DNA from: Salinicola sp. | GTDB lineage: Bacteria; Pseudomonadota; Gammaproteobacteria; Pseudomonadales; Halomonadaceae | Direction: 5' to 3' | Length of the DNA stretch: 64,000 nucleotides | Assembly: GCA_002695065.1 (NCBI GenBank) | Contig: NZNW01000134.1 | Location: forward strand, 1-64,000 | Shown here: positions 8,984-17,503 of the stretch, piece by piece | Layout of the letters: the number at the start of each line of letters is the position of its first letter | Position numbering within the stretch: position 1 is the stretch's first letter | Made by a program: the position numbers and the translations under genes | The notes under the pieces: generated by a model | Databases searched by the model: none | Seen by the model: the letters and a program-made list of their open reading frames with translations, nothing else | Told to the model about the DNA's origin: nothing

Positions 8984-9020
8984 AATTGTCATGAATGTTG
9001 CCAAGTAAATCATGACAATT
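8984..9020. promoter_or_regulatory. Long inverted repeat upstream of doeA, probable operator
   Basis: Perfect 11-bp arms AATTGTCATGA and TCATGACAATT are separated by 15 bases, with centres 26 bp apart (about two and a half helical turns). This is much longer than expected by chance in GC-rich DNA. It lies about 90 nt upstream of doeA in the only divergent space of the locus. It is a candidate site for the MocR-type regulator or for DoeX. Confidence 0.6.
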
Positions 9021-9111
9021 TCACACCCGGTCGGCAAGCGGCAGGACACTCGGCTCGATCCCCTCGACCGCCGATGTCCCAACAATTCGGTCCCGTTAGT
9101 CGAGTGGCTCC

Positions 9112-10311
9112 ATGTTTCAGGTTTCTTTACCTTTCTCGCGTGAAGAGTACGCCAATCGTTTGCACAAAGTGCGCGTTTCCATGGCGAGCCGCGGAATTGA
9201 TGTTCTCGTTGTCAGCGATCCTTCCAACATGGGCTGGCTGACGGGATACGACGGCTGGTCGTTCTACGTTCACCAGTGCGTGCTGGTGGGGCTGGAGGGT
9301 GAGCCGGTCTGGTACGGGCGGCGCCAGGACGCCAACGGGGCCTGGCGCACCTGCTGGATGGATTCCGAGCGTGTGCGCTACTACCCGGACTACTACGTCC
9401 AGAACCCGGACATGCACCCGATGGAGTACCTGGCCCAGTCGGTGCTGCCCGAGTACGGCTGGCACACCGGCAATGTCGGGCTGGAGATGGACAACTACTA
9501 CTTCTCGGGCAAGGCCTACGTCAGCCTGCTCAAGGAGCTGCCGCATGCCCAACTGATCGATGCCACGGCGCTGGTCAACTGGTGCCGGGCGATCAAGTCG
9601 CCGCAGGAGATCGCCTACATGCGCACGGCGGCGAGAATCGTCGAGTGCATGCACACCCGGATTCTCGAGATGATCGAGCCCGGCCTGGCCAAGAGCAAGC
9701 TGGTCTCCGAAATCTACCGGGTCGGCACCGAGGGCTGGACCGATGAGCACGGCACGGTCCATGGCGGCGACTATCCCGCCATCGTGCCGCTGTTGCCGAC
9801 CGGCAGCGACGCCGCCGCGCCCCACCTGACCTGGGACGACACCCCGTTTCGCAAGGGCGAGGGCACGTTCTTCGAGATCGCCGGCTGCTACAAGCGCTAT
9901 CATGCGCCGCTGTCGCGCACCGTCTTTCTGGGTAAACCGCCGCAGGACTTCATCCGTGGCGAATCGGCCCTGCTCGAAGGGATCGACAACGGGCTGGCGG
10001 TGGCCAAGCCCGGCAACCGCTGTGCCGACATCGCGCTGGCCCTGGGGGCGGCGATGGACAAGTACGGCTTCGACCGGGGCGGCGCGCGCTGCGGCTATCC
10101 GATCGGGATCAGCTATCCGCCGGACTGGGGCGAGCGCACCATGAGCCTGCGCCCCTCCGACGAGACGATCCTCGAGCCCGGCATGACTTTCCACTTCATG
10201 CCCGGCATGTGGATGGACGACTGGGGCCTCGAGATCACCGAAAGCATCCTGATCACCGAGAATGGTGCCGAGCCGCTGTGCGACTTTCCACGCCAGCTGT
10301 TCGTCAAGTAA
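9112..10311 (+). CDS. doeA: Ectoine hydrolase DoeA
   Basis: The 399-residue protein is an M24 (pita-bread) family enzyme with an N-terminal creatinase-type domain and a C-terminal hydrolase domain. It shows the sequence expected of DoeA, for example NMGWLTGYDGWSFYVHQ, the AIKSPQEIAYMR segment, HGGDYPAIVPLLP, YPIGISYPPDWGER and LEITESILI. DoeA opens the ectoine ring to N-acetyl-2,4-diaminobutyrate in the cytoplasm, the first step of ectoine catabolism. It is the first gene of doeA-doeB-doeX and is followed by a 155-nt spacer with repeats. The divergent neighbour is the MocR-type regulator. Confidence 0.95.
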   Translation: MFQVSLPFSREEYANRLHKVRVSMASRGIDVLVVSDPSNMGWLTGYDGWSFYVHQCVLVGLEGEPVWYGRRQDANGAWRTCWMDSERVRYYPDYYVQNPDMHPMEYLAQSVLPEYGWHTGNVGLEMDNYYFSGKAYVSLLKELPHAQLIDATALVNWCRAIKSPQEIAYMRTAARIVECMHTRILEMIEPGLAKSKLVSEIYRVGTEGWTDEHGTVHGGDYPAIVPLLPTGSDAAAPHLTWDDTPFRKGEGTFFEIAGCYKRYHAPLSRTVFLGKPPQDFIRGESALLEGIDNGLAVAKPGNRCADIALALGAAMDKYGFDRGGARCGYPIGISYPPDWGERTMSLRPSDETILEPGMTFHFMPGMWMDDWGLEITESILITENGAEPLCDFPRQLFVK

Positions 10312-10316
10312 GGCGT

Positions 10317-10368
10317 GTCAGCCGTTCATCGAATGAGACCGCGTCAGCCGTTCGTCAAACAATGCCGC
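10317..10368 (+). repeat. Imperfect 26-bp tandem duplication between doeA and doeB
   Basis: Two adjacent 26-bp units both begin GTCAGCCGTTC and agree at about 20 of 26 positions. They start just after the doeA stop. They could be a slippage duplication or tandem binding sites. Confidence 0.6.
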
Positions 10369-10405
10369 ATGACGGGTTCGCCCCGAGGTTCCTGTTACCT
10401 TATCA

Positions 10406-10443
10406 ATGACGCGTCAATCGGCTATGGGCCCCTGGCGCGTCAT
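10406..10443. promoter_or_regulatory. Dyad upstream of doeB
   Basis: ATGACGCG at 10406 is repeated inverted as CGCGTCAT at 10436, and the left arm lies within a 10-bp palindrome TGACGCGTCA. The pair sits 24-60 nt before doeB. Lrp/AsnC proteins such as DoeX often bind spaced dyads, so this is a candidate internal operator. Confidence 0.35.
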
Positions 10444-10466
10444 CCGCTTCATTGAGGAGAGTTCGC

Positions 10467-11501
10467 ATGTCCGCATCCCTGCGTCCCAGCCCGATCAGCG
10501 CCACCGTCGACTTCGATGCCCAGGGCGTTCAGCACGGTTTCCTGAAACTGCCGATCTCGATCGACGAGTCGGCCTGGGGCGCGGTGATGATCCCGATCAC
10601 CGTGATCGCCAATGGCGAAGGGCCGACAGCGCTGCTGACCGGCGGCAACCATGGTGACGAGTACGAAGGCATCACCTCGCTGCTCAAACTCGCCAGTACG
10701 CTCCAGGCCAAGGACGTGCGCGGCCGCGTGATCATCGTGCCGATGATGAACACGCCTGCGGCAGAAGCCGGCAAGCGGACCTCGCCGCTGGATGGCGGCA
10801 ACCTCAATCGCAGTTTCCCCGGCGACCCCAATGGCGGCGTGACGAGTCAGATCGCCGACTATTTCACTCGGGTGCTGGTACCGATGTGCGATGTGGCGTT
10901 GGACCTGCACTCCGGTGGCCGCACGCTGGACATCGTGCCGTTCGCCGCCGCCCACCGGCTCGACGATCTCGCCCAGGAGAGCGCCAGCCTCGCCGGCGCC
11001 GTCGCCTTCGGCGCGCCCTACGCGATGATGATGTTCGAGCTCGACGCCACCAAGCTCTACGACACCGCGGTGGAATCCCAGGGCAAGACCTTCGTCACCA
11101 CCGAGCTGGGCGGTGGCGGCACCTCGACGCCGCAGAGTCTGGCGCTGACCGAGCGCGGCGTGCGCAATTTCTTGATTCACTATGGGTTGATGGCTGGCGA
11201 GATCGAGAAGCCGACCAAACCCATGATCTACGTCGACATGCCGGACGCCAGCTGCTACGTGCAGAGCGAGCACTCCGGACTGCTGGAATTGATGGTCTCC
11301 CTGGGCGCGATGGTGAAGGAAGGCGAGGTGCTGGCGCGGGTCTATGACATGAGTCGCACCGGCGCGGCGCCGGTCGAGTACCGTGCCCAGCGCGACGGCG
11401 TGCTGATCGCCCGGCGTTTCCCGGCCAAGGTGGGCATGGGCGATACCATCGCCGTGGTCGCGGAAGTGGTCGAGTCGCTGGAACGTGATCAGGTCTCATG
11501 A
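10467..11501 (+). CDS. doeB: N-acetyl-L-2,4-diaminobutyrate deacetylase DoeB
   Basis: The start at 10467 follows a GAGGAG ribosome binding site. The 344-residue product belongs to the succinylglutamate desuccinylase/aspartoacylase zinc-hydrolase family. GGNHGDEYEG near residue 61 supplies the His and Glu zinc ligands, DLHSGG the third ligand His, and TELGGGGT the conserved catalytic region. It removes acetate from N-acetyl-diaminobutyrate made by DoeA. Its stop overlaps the start of doeX (ATGA). Confidence 0.94.
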   Translation: MSASLRPSPISATVDFDAQGVQHGFLKLPISIDESAWGAVMIPITVIANGEGPTALLTGGNHGDEYEGITSLLKLASTLQAKDVRGRVIIVPMMNTPAAEAGKRTSPLDGGNLNRSFPGDPNGGVTSQIADYFTRVLVPMCDVALDLHSGGRTLDIVPFAAAHRLDDLAQESASLAGAVAFGAPYAMMMFELDATKLYDTAVESQGKTFVTTELGGGGTSTPQSLALTERGVRNFLIHYGLMAGEIEKPTKPMIYVDMPDASCYVQSEHSGLLELMVSLGAMVKEGEVLARVYDMSRTGAAPVEYRAQRDGVLIARRFPAKVGMGDTIAVVAEVVESLERDQVS

Positions 11502-11971
11502 AGCTTGATCGCTACGACCTCAAGATCCTGGAGATCCTCAGTCGCGACGGCCGGATCACCAAGTCGCGGCTGGCGGAGGCGATCAGCCTCTCCGTCAGCC
11601 CCTGCTGGGAACGGGTCAAGCGGCTGGAGAAAGCCGGCGTCATCGAAGGCTACAGCGCCCGGATCAATCCCGACGCCATCGTCAAGCGCACCCCGGTGTG
11701 GGTGCAGATCGAACTCAAGCAGCACAACGCCGAGAGCTTTGCCCGCTTCGAGCGCATGGTGTCGGAAACCGATGCCGTGGCGGAATGCGTCGCGGTCGGC
11801 GGCGGCGTCGACTACCTGGTCAAGATCGCCGCCGACAGTATCGACGCCTATCAGCGCCTGATCGATGCCTGGCTGGTGTCCGACCTGGGCATCGAGCGCT
11901 ACTTCACCTATATCGTCACCAAGACGGTCAAGCGCGAGGGACCGCCGGTGTTCTCGGATATGGATGGCTAG
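11498..11971 (+). CDS. doeX: Lrp/AsnC-type regulator DoeX
   Basis: The 157-residue product has an N-terminal AsnC helix-turn-helix (LDRYDLKILEILSRDGRITKS, residues 3-50) and a C-terminal ligand-binding RAM domain (VWVQIELKQH to the end). It overlaps doeB by four bases, as in Halomonas elongata, where DoeX regulates ectoine degradation. It is the last gene before the inserted LysR/ABC block. Having both an AsnC-type and a MocR-type regulator in one ectoine locus suggests layered control. Confidence 0.92.
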   Translation: MKLDRYDLKILEILSRDGRITKSRLAEAISLSVSPCWERVKRLEKAGVIEGYSARINPDAIVKRTPVWVQIELKQHNAESFARFERMVSETDAVAECVAVGGGVDYLVKIAADSIDAYQRLIDAWLVSDLGIERYFTYIVTKTVKREGPPVFSDMDG

Positions 11972-12075
11972 CCACATAACTACGATTCGTGCGATGAACT
12001 TCGCTCCCGAAGAGCACAGATCTATTGCGGGGTAAACTCTGGTCCTCTCGATACGGGCTGTCTGGGCAACAGGCT

Positions 12076-13035
12076 TCAGAGACAGCCAACGAGATAGCGT
12101 TCCAGCGCAAGTTCCGGATAGCGCTGCATGACTTGACGGGTTTCGGTACGGATCTCCTCGATCAGCCAGTCGCGTACACGTAGCGTTGCATCGCTGGGTG
12201 GTTTTTTGCGTGAGTGTATAAAATGGCATTGCCTCTCGGTCATTATCGCGCAGGAGATGGCCGGAACCAGAGCTCCTTTAGTAAACCAATGTGTCGTGAC
12301 ATTGAACCAGCCAATTGCCACCCCCTGGCCTAGCATGGCTGCCTGGAGCACGACGGCATAATCCGAAAAGTTGAGCTCGTGAGGCGGGGCGGGACACAGC
12401 CTCACGAACTCGGGAAACAGATCGGACCAATTCGCGCGGCTGTCGCTCAGGCTGATTAGCGTAAGTTCTCCTGGCGTACTTGCCTCCGGGAAATGCTGGG
12501 CGCGGTATTCCGAGCTGCAAACGGGAATGAGGATTTCCGGCATGATCAGCGCGCTCTCATGTTCCTCATCATTCGAGGTCATGAAGCGAAGGCCAAGATC
12601 GACATCCTCGACCGATCCCTTGACCGAACCCGATATCAATTGAAAGCGCAGGTCAACGGTAGGAAATTCCTGCTGAAGGCGATGCATGCGTGGCATCAAC
12701 CAGTGGGTGGTGAACGCAGTTGAGACCGAGAGCGTGATCGTCTCCATTCCGGTGTGACGAGCGCGAATTTCCTGAATGGCTTCCTCGATATGTCGAAAAC
12801 CGTCCTCGATGCCTCGGTAGAGGATGTTGCCGTTATCGGTCAGCGAGATGCCGCCTGACGTCCTAACAAAAAGCTGAACTTCCAGGTGGGCTTCCAGCAG
12901 CGACAACATGCGGCTGACAGCCGGTTGCGTCACGCCCAATTGAGCGGCGGCACGAGTGAAGCTACCGCAACGCGCTGCCGCCTCGAAGACGAAGAGAGCG
13001 TTGGCGCTGGGCAGTTTTCGCCGAAGGTTTGACAT
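12076..13035 (-). CDS. LysR-family regulator of the adjacent ABC/oxidase block
   Basis: The 319-residue product is a GcvA-like LysR regulator. The winged helix covers residues 8-65 (FEAAARCGSFTRAAAQLGVTQPAVSRML), followed by a periplasmic-binding-like effector domain with STAFTTHWLMPRM. It diverges from the ABC ATPase gene across a 105-nt space, so it most likely controls that operon. Base composition is noticeably lower in GC than the doe genes, supporting separate acquisition. The effector is unknown. Confidence 0.88.
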   Translation of the reverse strand: MSNLRRKLPSANALFVFEAAARCGSFTRAAAQLGVTQPAVSRMLSLLEAHLEVQLFVRTSGGISLTDNGNILYRGIEDGFRHIEEAIQEIRARHTGMETITLSVSTAFTTHWLMPRMHRLQQEFPTVDLRFQLISGSVKGSVEDVDLGLRFMTSNDEEHESALIMPEILIPVCSSEYRAQHFPEASTPGELTLISLSDSRANWSDLFPEFVRLCPAPPHELNFSDYAVVLQAAMLGQGVAIGWFNVTTHWFTKGALVPAISCAIMTERQCHFIHSRKKPPSDATLRVRDWLIEEIRTETRQVMQRYPELALERYLVGCL

Positions 13036-13140
13036 AAGCCTAAGTTATACCGGATGCAAGTATTTCGCAATTGAGTCGTCTCCCGCCTTTTGCTCTACTG
13101 CTCTCAATAGCAAGAAGACAAGAACAAGGAGCTAAGCATC

Positions 13141-14253
13141 ATGAGCCAACATGATAGCGGTAGCGTCGGTGTGTCCATTCGCGCCGTCAGTAAGCGATAT
13201 GGACGTAATATCGCTCTCGATGATGTCAGTCTCGACATTCAACCGGGTGAGTTTGTCTCGCTCCTCGGCCCCTCCGGTTCGGGAAAAACCACGCTTCTCG
13301 GTGCGCTTGGCGGATTCGTGATGCCGAGTTCCGGCACGGTCCATATCGGCGATCGCGATGTCACCTGGATGCCACCTCACAAGCGTGATATCGGCGTGGT
13401 TTTTCAAAGCTATGCGCTTTTTCCCCATATGAGCGTGGGGGACAACGTCGCCTTTCCTCTGAGGGCTCGCCGCCAGCCGAAATCGGGTTGGGCGGACAAG
13501 GTCAAGCGGGCCCTGGCGATGGTCGAGCTGGACGGCTATCAGGATCGTAGCATCGCCCAGCTCTCCGGTGGCCAGCGCCAGCGAGTGGCGCTGGCCAGGG
13601 CAATAGTGTTCGAGCCGCGCCTCATTCTGATGGACGAACCTCTCTCTGCGCTCGACAAGCAGTTGCGGGAAACCATGCAGATCGAGCTGCGCCAGTTGCA
13701 CAAGAAACTGGGCGCGACCGTCATCTATGTGACCCACGACCAGCGTGAAGCGCTGACCATGAGTGATCGCATCGCGATCCTCAAAGATGGTCGCCTGGTC
13801 CAGGTCGACGCTCCGCAAACGCTCTACGACTCACCGCAGGACGCCTTCGTGGCGAGCTTTATCGGCGATTCGACGCTCCTGCCGGTCACACGCCTCGATG
13901 ACCATCACGTGCAGCTCGGAAGCCAACGGCTGGCCTGCGCGCGAGCCGTGCCGAAAGACGCTCGGCTCTATCTGGCTGTGCAGACCGAAAAGCTGCTCAT
14001 CGACACCGGCAACCAGCTCGACGAGGCGTACAACCGGCTCGAGGCCTGCGTGCGCGAGATCGTCTATCAGGGCGACAGCCTGAGGCTTTTCCTGGAGCTT
14101 GGGGATGGCTCTACCGTCAGCCTGCGCCAGCCCGGTCACCATTTCGGACAGCAACAGATTCCGCCAGTCGGCGCTTCGCTCACCGTGGTCCTGCACTCGG
14201 CCGACACCGTCGTCGTGTCCGATCTGCAGAAGCGGACCGCCAACGCCGCCTGA
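13141..14253 (+). CDS. PotA-type ABC transporter ATPase
   Basis: The 370-residue ATPase has Walker A GPSGSGKT at residues 43-50, a Q-loop at FQSY, the signature LSGGQRQ at 141-147, Walker B LILMDEP at 161-167, an H-loop THDQREA, and a C-terminal TOBE domain from about residue 250. This is the organisation of polyamine/iron/opine importers. An AAGGAG ribosome binding site precedes the ATG. It is the first gene of an operon encoding two permeases and a binding protein of the polyamine-importer type, interrupted by two enzymes. Confidence 0.9.
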   Translation: MSQHDSGSVGVSIRAVSKRYGRNIALDDVSLDIQPGEFVSLLGPSGSGKTTLLGALGGFVMPSSGTVHIGDRDVTWMPPHKRDIGVVFQSYALFPHMSVGDNVAFPLRARRQPKSGWADKVKRALAMVELDGYQDRSIAQLSGGQRQRVALARAIVFEPRLILMDEPLSALDKQLRETMQIELRQLHKKLGATVIYVTHDQREALTMSDRIAILKDGRLVQVDAPQTLYDSPQDAFVASFIGDSTLLPVTRLDDHHVQLGSQRLACARAVPKDARLYLAVQTEKLLIDTGNQLDEAYNRLEACVREIVYQGDSLRLFLELGDGSTVSLRQPGHHFGQQQIPPVGASLTVVLHSADTVVVSDLQKRTANAA

Positions 14254-14316
14254 AGCGCCCCCAGAAACGCTGTTATCACCCTCAATAACGTCATAACAAC
14301 GGGAGTCATTGACGAT

Positions 14317-15015
14317 ATGGAACTCAGCAACTTCAAGGTGCTCACTTTCGATGTTGTCGGCACGCTGATCGATTTCGAATCCGGTGTTCTCGCCGCCGTG
14401 CGGCGCATTGGCGGCAGTGCGACGGAGGCGATGAGCGACGACGATATCTTCGAGGTCTACAAGCGCGGTCGCGACAGGTATTACGGGCGCTCCAGCAGTG
14501 CGATGGCCGATGTCTATCGGTCATTGGCGGCCGAGTCTGGCCTGCCGGCTGACGACGCCTCGGCTGAGTCTTTTCAGCTGTCGGTGCTCAATTGGCCCGC
14601 CTTCTCTGATTCGGTCGCGGCACTCAAGCGCTTGCGCAAGCACTACCGTCTTGTCGCGATGACCAATGCTGATCGTACGGCCTTTTCCAATTATGCGATG
14701 ACGTTGGGTTGCCCTTTTGACGACAGCGTTACCTGCGACGATACCGGGGTGGCCAAGCCCGATCCGCTCTTCTTCGCGTACAACCGCGGGCGCCAGGCTG
14801 CCTACGGTTACAAGTTCGATGAGATTCTGCATGTGGCGCAGAGTCAGTATCACGATATCGGCGTGGCAAAGTCGCTAGGCTACACGACCTGCTGGATCGA
14901 GCGGCGCCAGGGGTTGCAGGGATTTGGTGGCACCCCGGATCCAGAGAGCGTCACTCGACCCGACTTCCATTTTTCCACGCTCAAGGCTCTTGCCGATGCA
15001 GTGGAAGGCGTCTGA
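14317..15015 (+). CDS. HAD-superfamily type II hydrolase, not a canonical dehalogenase
   Basis: The 232-residue protein has the HAD nucleophile motif FDVVGTL (Asp12), MTNAD as motif II and VAKPDP with the motif III Lys. It is in the haloacid dehalogenase type II group by overall pattern. However, the Arg, Tyr and Ser-Ser-Asn residues that define L-2-haloacid dehalogenases are absent: HVAQSQYHD replaces SSN...D. A phosphatase-like or unknown hydrolase activity is more likely. It lies between the ABC ATPase and the FAD oxidase genes, one base before the latter's start. Confidence 0.75.
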   Translation: MELSNFKVLTFDVVGTLIDFESGVLAAVRRIGGSATEAMSDDDIFEVYKRGRDRYYGRSSSAMADVYRSLAAESGLPADDASAESFQLSVLNWPAFSDSVAALKRLRKHYRLVAMTNADRTAFSNYAMTLGCPFDDSVTCDDTGVAKPDPLFFAYNRGRQAAYGYKFDEILHVAQSQYHDIGVAKSLGYTTCWIERRQGLQGFGGTPDPESVTRPDFHFSTLKALADAVEGV

Positions 15016-15016
15016 G

Positions 15017-16321
15017 ATGACTTCGTCGGCCATCGCCAATATCCCGTCGCTGTGGCGTGAAATGAGCGGGGCCCGGTCGGAGCTACCGTCGTTGCAGAAC
15101 GATCGCGATACCGATGTCGTCATCGTCGGTGGTGGCTATACCGGACTCGCGGCGGCGCACCGCCTGATCGAGAGAGGCGTGGCTCCGGTCGTGCTCGAAG
15201 CCAATCGGATCGGATGGGGCGCCAGTGGTCGCAACGGTGGGGTGGTTTCAGCGAAGGTGCGGCAGTCGTTCCCAGCGATCGCCGCCCAGCATGGACTGGA
15301 AACGGCACGCTCGGTCCACCGGCTCTGCCACACGGCGGTGGACGAGCTGGAGGCTCTGATCGATTCGCTGGGGCTGACCCAGGCGGGATTCCGACGCTGC
15401 GGTAATCTGCGCTGCGCTCATCATGAGCGAGCCTTCAAGAGTATTGCCGATGAGGCAGAGTGGCTTCAGCGCGCTCTGGGTGATGGCGACCAGCACGTGC
15501 TCAGTGCCGAGGCGGTGCGCGATGAGACGGGCTCTCGCGCCTTCTTTGGAGGGGTGCTCAGCGAAGGCGTGGGTACGCTGCTGCCGCTGGCCTATGTGGA
15601 AGGATTGGCCGAGGTGCTGGTCAAGCGTCACGGCCTTGCGCTGTTCGAACGGACGCCCGCTACGGGAATTCGACGTACCGACGGTGGTGTCAGCGTCATC
15701 ACCCCGGGTGGAGAAGTCCGCGCCAGGCAGGTGATTCTGGCCACCAATGCCTACAGCGGGCAGACCGAAGCCGGCGAAAGGATTCGTACCAGGATGGTGC
15801 CCTTTCGCAGCTCGATCATCGCCACGGAGCCGCTGCCCCCGGCGCTCCAGCAGCGACTCCTGGTCAACAATCGCAGTTATGGAGAAACGCGTCGGATGAT
15901 GCGTTGGTTCCGAAAGGTGGACGGGCGGTTTCTTTTCGGTGGGCGCGGCGCCTTTGGAAAACACGACTCGCGTGCCGCCTTCGATGCCCTCCAGCGCTCC
16001 ATGATCTCGCTCTTCCCTGATCTCGCTGACGTGAAGATCGCGTATCGCTGGTCGGGGCATGTCGGGATGACGCTGGACGCGATTCCCCACGTCGGACGCT
16101 TTGATGACCGTATGGTTTTTGCGGCTGGTTACAATGGTGCCGGCGTTTCTTTATCGAACTATCTGGGCCGACTGGCGGCGGATTTTTCCCTGGGAGAAAA
16201 CCCAGACGTCAGTCTTCTCGGGGCCACGAATTTCCGCCGTGTGCCGTGCTATCCGTTGCGGGAATTCGGTATCCGACTGACCGCGGGCTGGTATCAACTA
16301 TTGGACGCAATGGGGCGCTAA
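15017..16321 (+). CDS. FAD-dependent amine/D-amino-acid oxidase-type enzyme
   Basis: The start at 15017 lies immediately after the HAD stop, which fits a tightly packed operon. The 434-residue protein is a DAO-family flavoenzyme: dinucleotide-binding VVIVGGGYTGLAAAHRL at about residues 33-49, the GWGASGRNGGVVS FAD segment typical of gamma-glutamylputrescine oxidase and related amine oxidases, and a C-terminal YNGAGVSLSNYLG. With a polyamine-type importer encoded around it, it probably oxidises the imported amine or amino acid. The substrate cannot be read from sequence. Confidence 0.82.
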   Translation: MTSSAIANIPSLWREMSGARSELPSLQNDRDTDVVIVGGGYTGLAAAHRLIERGVAPVVLEANRIGWGASGRNGGVVSAKVRQSFPAIAAQHGLETARSVHRLCHTAVDELEALIDSLGLTQAGFRRCGNLRCAHHERAFKSIADEAEWLQRALGDGDQHVLSAEAVRDETGSRAFFGGVLSEGVGTLLPLAYVEGLAEVLVKRHGLALFERTPATGIRRTDGGVSVITPGGEVRARQVILATNAYSGQTEAGERIRTRMVPFRSSIIATEPLPPALQQRLLVNNRSYGETRRMMRWFRKVDGRFLFGGRGAFGKHDSRAAFDALQRSMISLFPDLADVKIAYRWSGHVGMTLDAIPHVGRFDDRMVFAAGYNGAGVSLSNYLGRLAADFSLGENPDVSLLGATNFRRVPCYPLREFGIRLTAGWYQLLDAMGR

Positions 16322-16365
16322 ACGCAGAAGATTCACAAATTGAAAATGGAAGCGGAGACAACAAC

Positions 16366-17436
16366 ATGAACCAGATCCAATGCTTCACGCGAAAAGTGAC
16401 TACTCAACTGGCAGCCTTCTCGATTTTGGCACTGCCATTGGCAACGACCGCTCAGGTCGCTCATGCCGACCAGATTACCTTCGTTTCGCAGGGAGGCGCC
16501 TATCAGGAAGCGCAAACGAAAGCGATTCTCGATCCGGTGGCCCAATCCCTCGGCATCACCATCAACCAGGAGAGTGCTCCCGACGCCTGGCCGATGATTC
16601 GTACCCAGGGAGCCACCGGACAGCCGATTTGGGACGTCGTTGATACGCCGACGTTCAACTGCATTCGTGGAGGTGAGCAAGGGCTAATCGAACCGCTGGA
16701 TTTCTCGCGTATCCCCAATGCGGAATCCATGCCGGATGGTTACAAGACACCCTATTCGGTCGCCTACGAATTCTATTCAAGCGTGCTGGCCTATAATCCG
16801 GAAACGTATGGCGATCATCCGCCCCAGACATGGAAGGACTTCTGGGATATCGATAACTTCCCAGGCCCTCGGGCGCTGCGCAACAATCCGCTGGGCACGC
16901 TCGAAGCCGCGTTGATGGCCGATGGCGTGGCGCCGGATGAGCTTTATCCTCTCGATGTCGATCGCGCCTACGAGAAGCTCGAAGAGATCAAGCCATACAT
17001 CGCGACGTGGTGGACTTCCGGTGGCCAGTCAGCCCAGCTTCTCCACGACGGAGAGGTCGACATGATCATGATGTGGAACGGTCGTGTCAGCTCGATCATC
17101 GATGCGGGAGCGCCGGCCGCGTTCACCTACAATCAGGGCGTTCTGCAAAGTACCCACCTCTGTGTGATCAAGGATGCCCCAAATCTCGATACGGCGATGA
17201 AGTTCGTCAATGCCGCAATCGCTCCCGACGTTCAGGCCGACTTACCGAAGTACATCGATTACGGCCCGGGCAATCCGGCCGCCTTCCAGACCGATCGCAT
17301 TTCGAAAGCGCGCGCCGCCGAATTGCCCAGCTCGCCCGAGAATGCCGCTAAACAGGCATTGATGGCGTACGAGTGGTGGTCGTCGCCGGAGGGCGTGGAG
17401 GCGGAACGACGCTGGCTGGAGTTCATGCAGCAGTGA
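16366..17436 (+). CDS. Polyamine-type ABC transporter substrate-binding protein
   Basis: The start at 16366 follows GCGGAG and opens with a long signal peptide ending AHA before DQITFVSQGG. The 356-residue protein has the PotD/PotF pattern: FVSQGGAYQEAQ, a central WKDFWDIDNFPGPRALRNNP and MIMMWNGRVSSI, and a C-terminal Trp-rich YEWWSSPEGVEAERRW. It would capture the substrate in the periplasm for the two permeases downstream. A 10-bp-stem hairpin follows, which usually boosts binding-protein expression relative to the permeases. Confidence 0.88.
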   Translation: MNQIQCFTRKVTTQLAAFSILALPLATTAQVAHADQITFVSQGGAYQEAQTKAILDPVAQSLGITINQESAPDAWPMIRTQGATGQPIWDVVDTPTFNCIRGGEQGLIEPLDFSRIPNAESMPDGYKTPYSVAYEFYSSVLAYNPETYGDHPPQTWKDFWDIDNFPGPRALRNNPLGTLEAALMADGVAPDELYPLDVDRAYEKLEEIKPYIATWWTSGGQSAQLLHDGEVDMIMMWNGRVSSIIDAGAPAAFTYNQGVLQSTHLCVIKDAPNLDTAMKFVNAAIAPDVQADLPKYIDYGPGNPAAFQTDRISKARAAELPSSPENAAKQALMAYEWWSSPEGVEAERRWLEFMQQ

Positions 17437-17441
17437 GGTCC

Positions 17442-17468
17442 TTGCCCGTGCGTTGCGCGCACGGGCAA
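17442..17468 (+). promoter_or_regulatory. Intercistronic hairpin between binding protein and permease genes
   Basis: A perfect 10-bp stem (TTGCCCGTGC / GCACGGGCAA) with a 7-nt loop starts six bases after the binding-protein stop. No T-run follows. This is typical of mRNA-stabilising or partially terminating structures that raise binding-protein levels. Confidence 0.6.
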
Positions 17469-17503
17469 CTCCAAGACCGTCTGACCTGCACGGAGGGAAT
17501 CCC

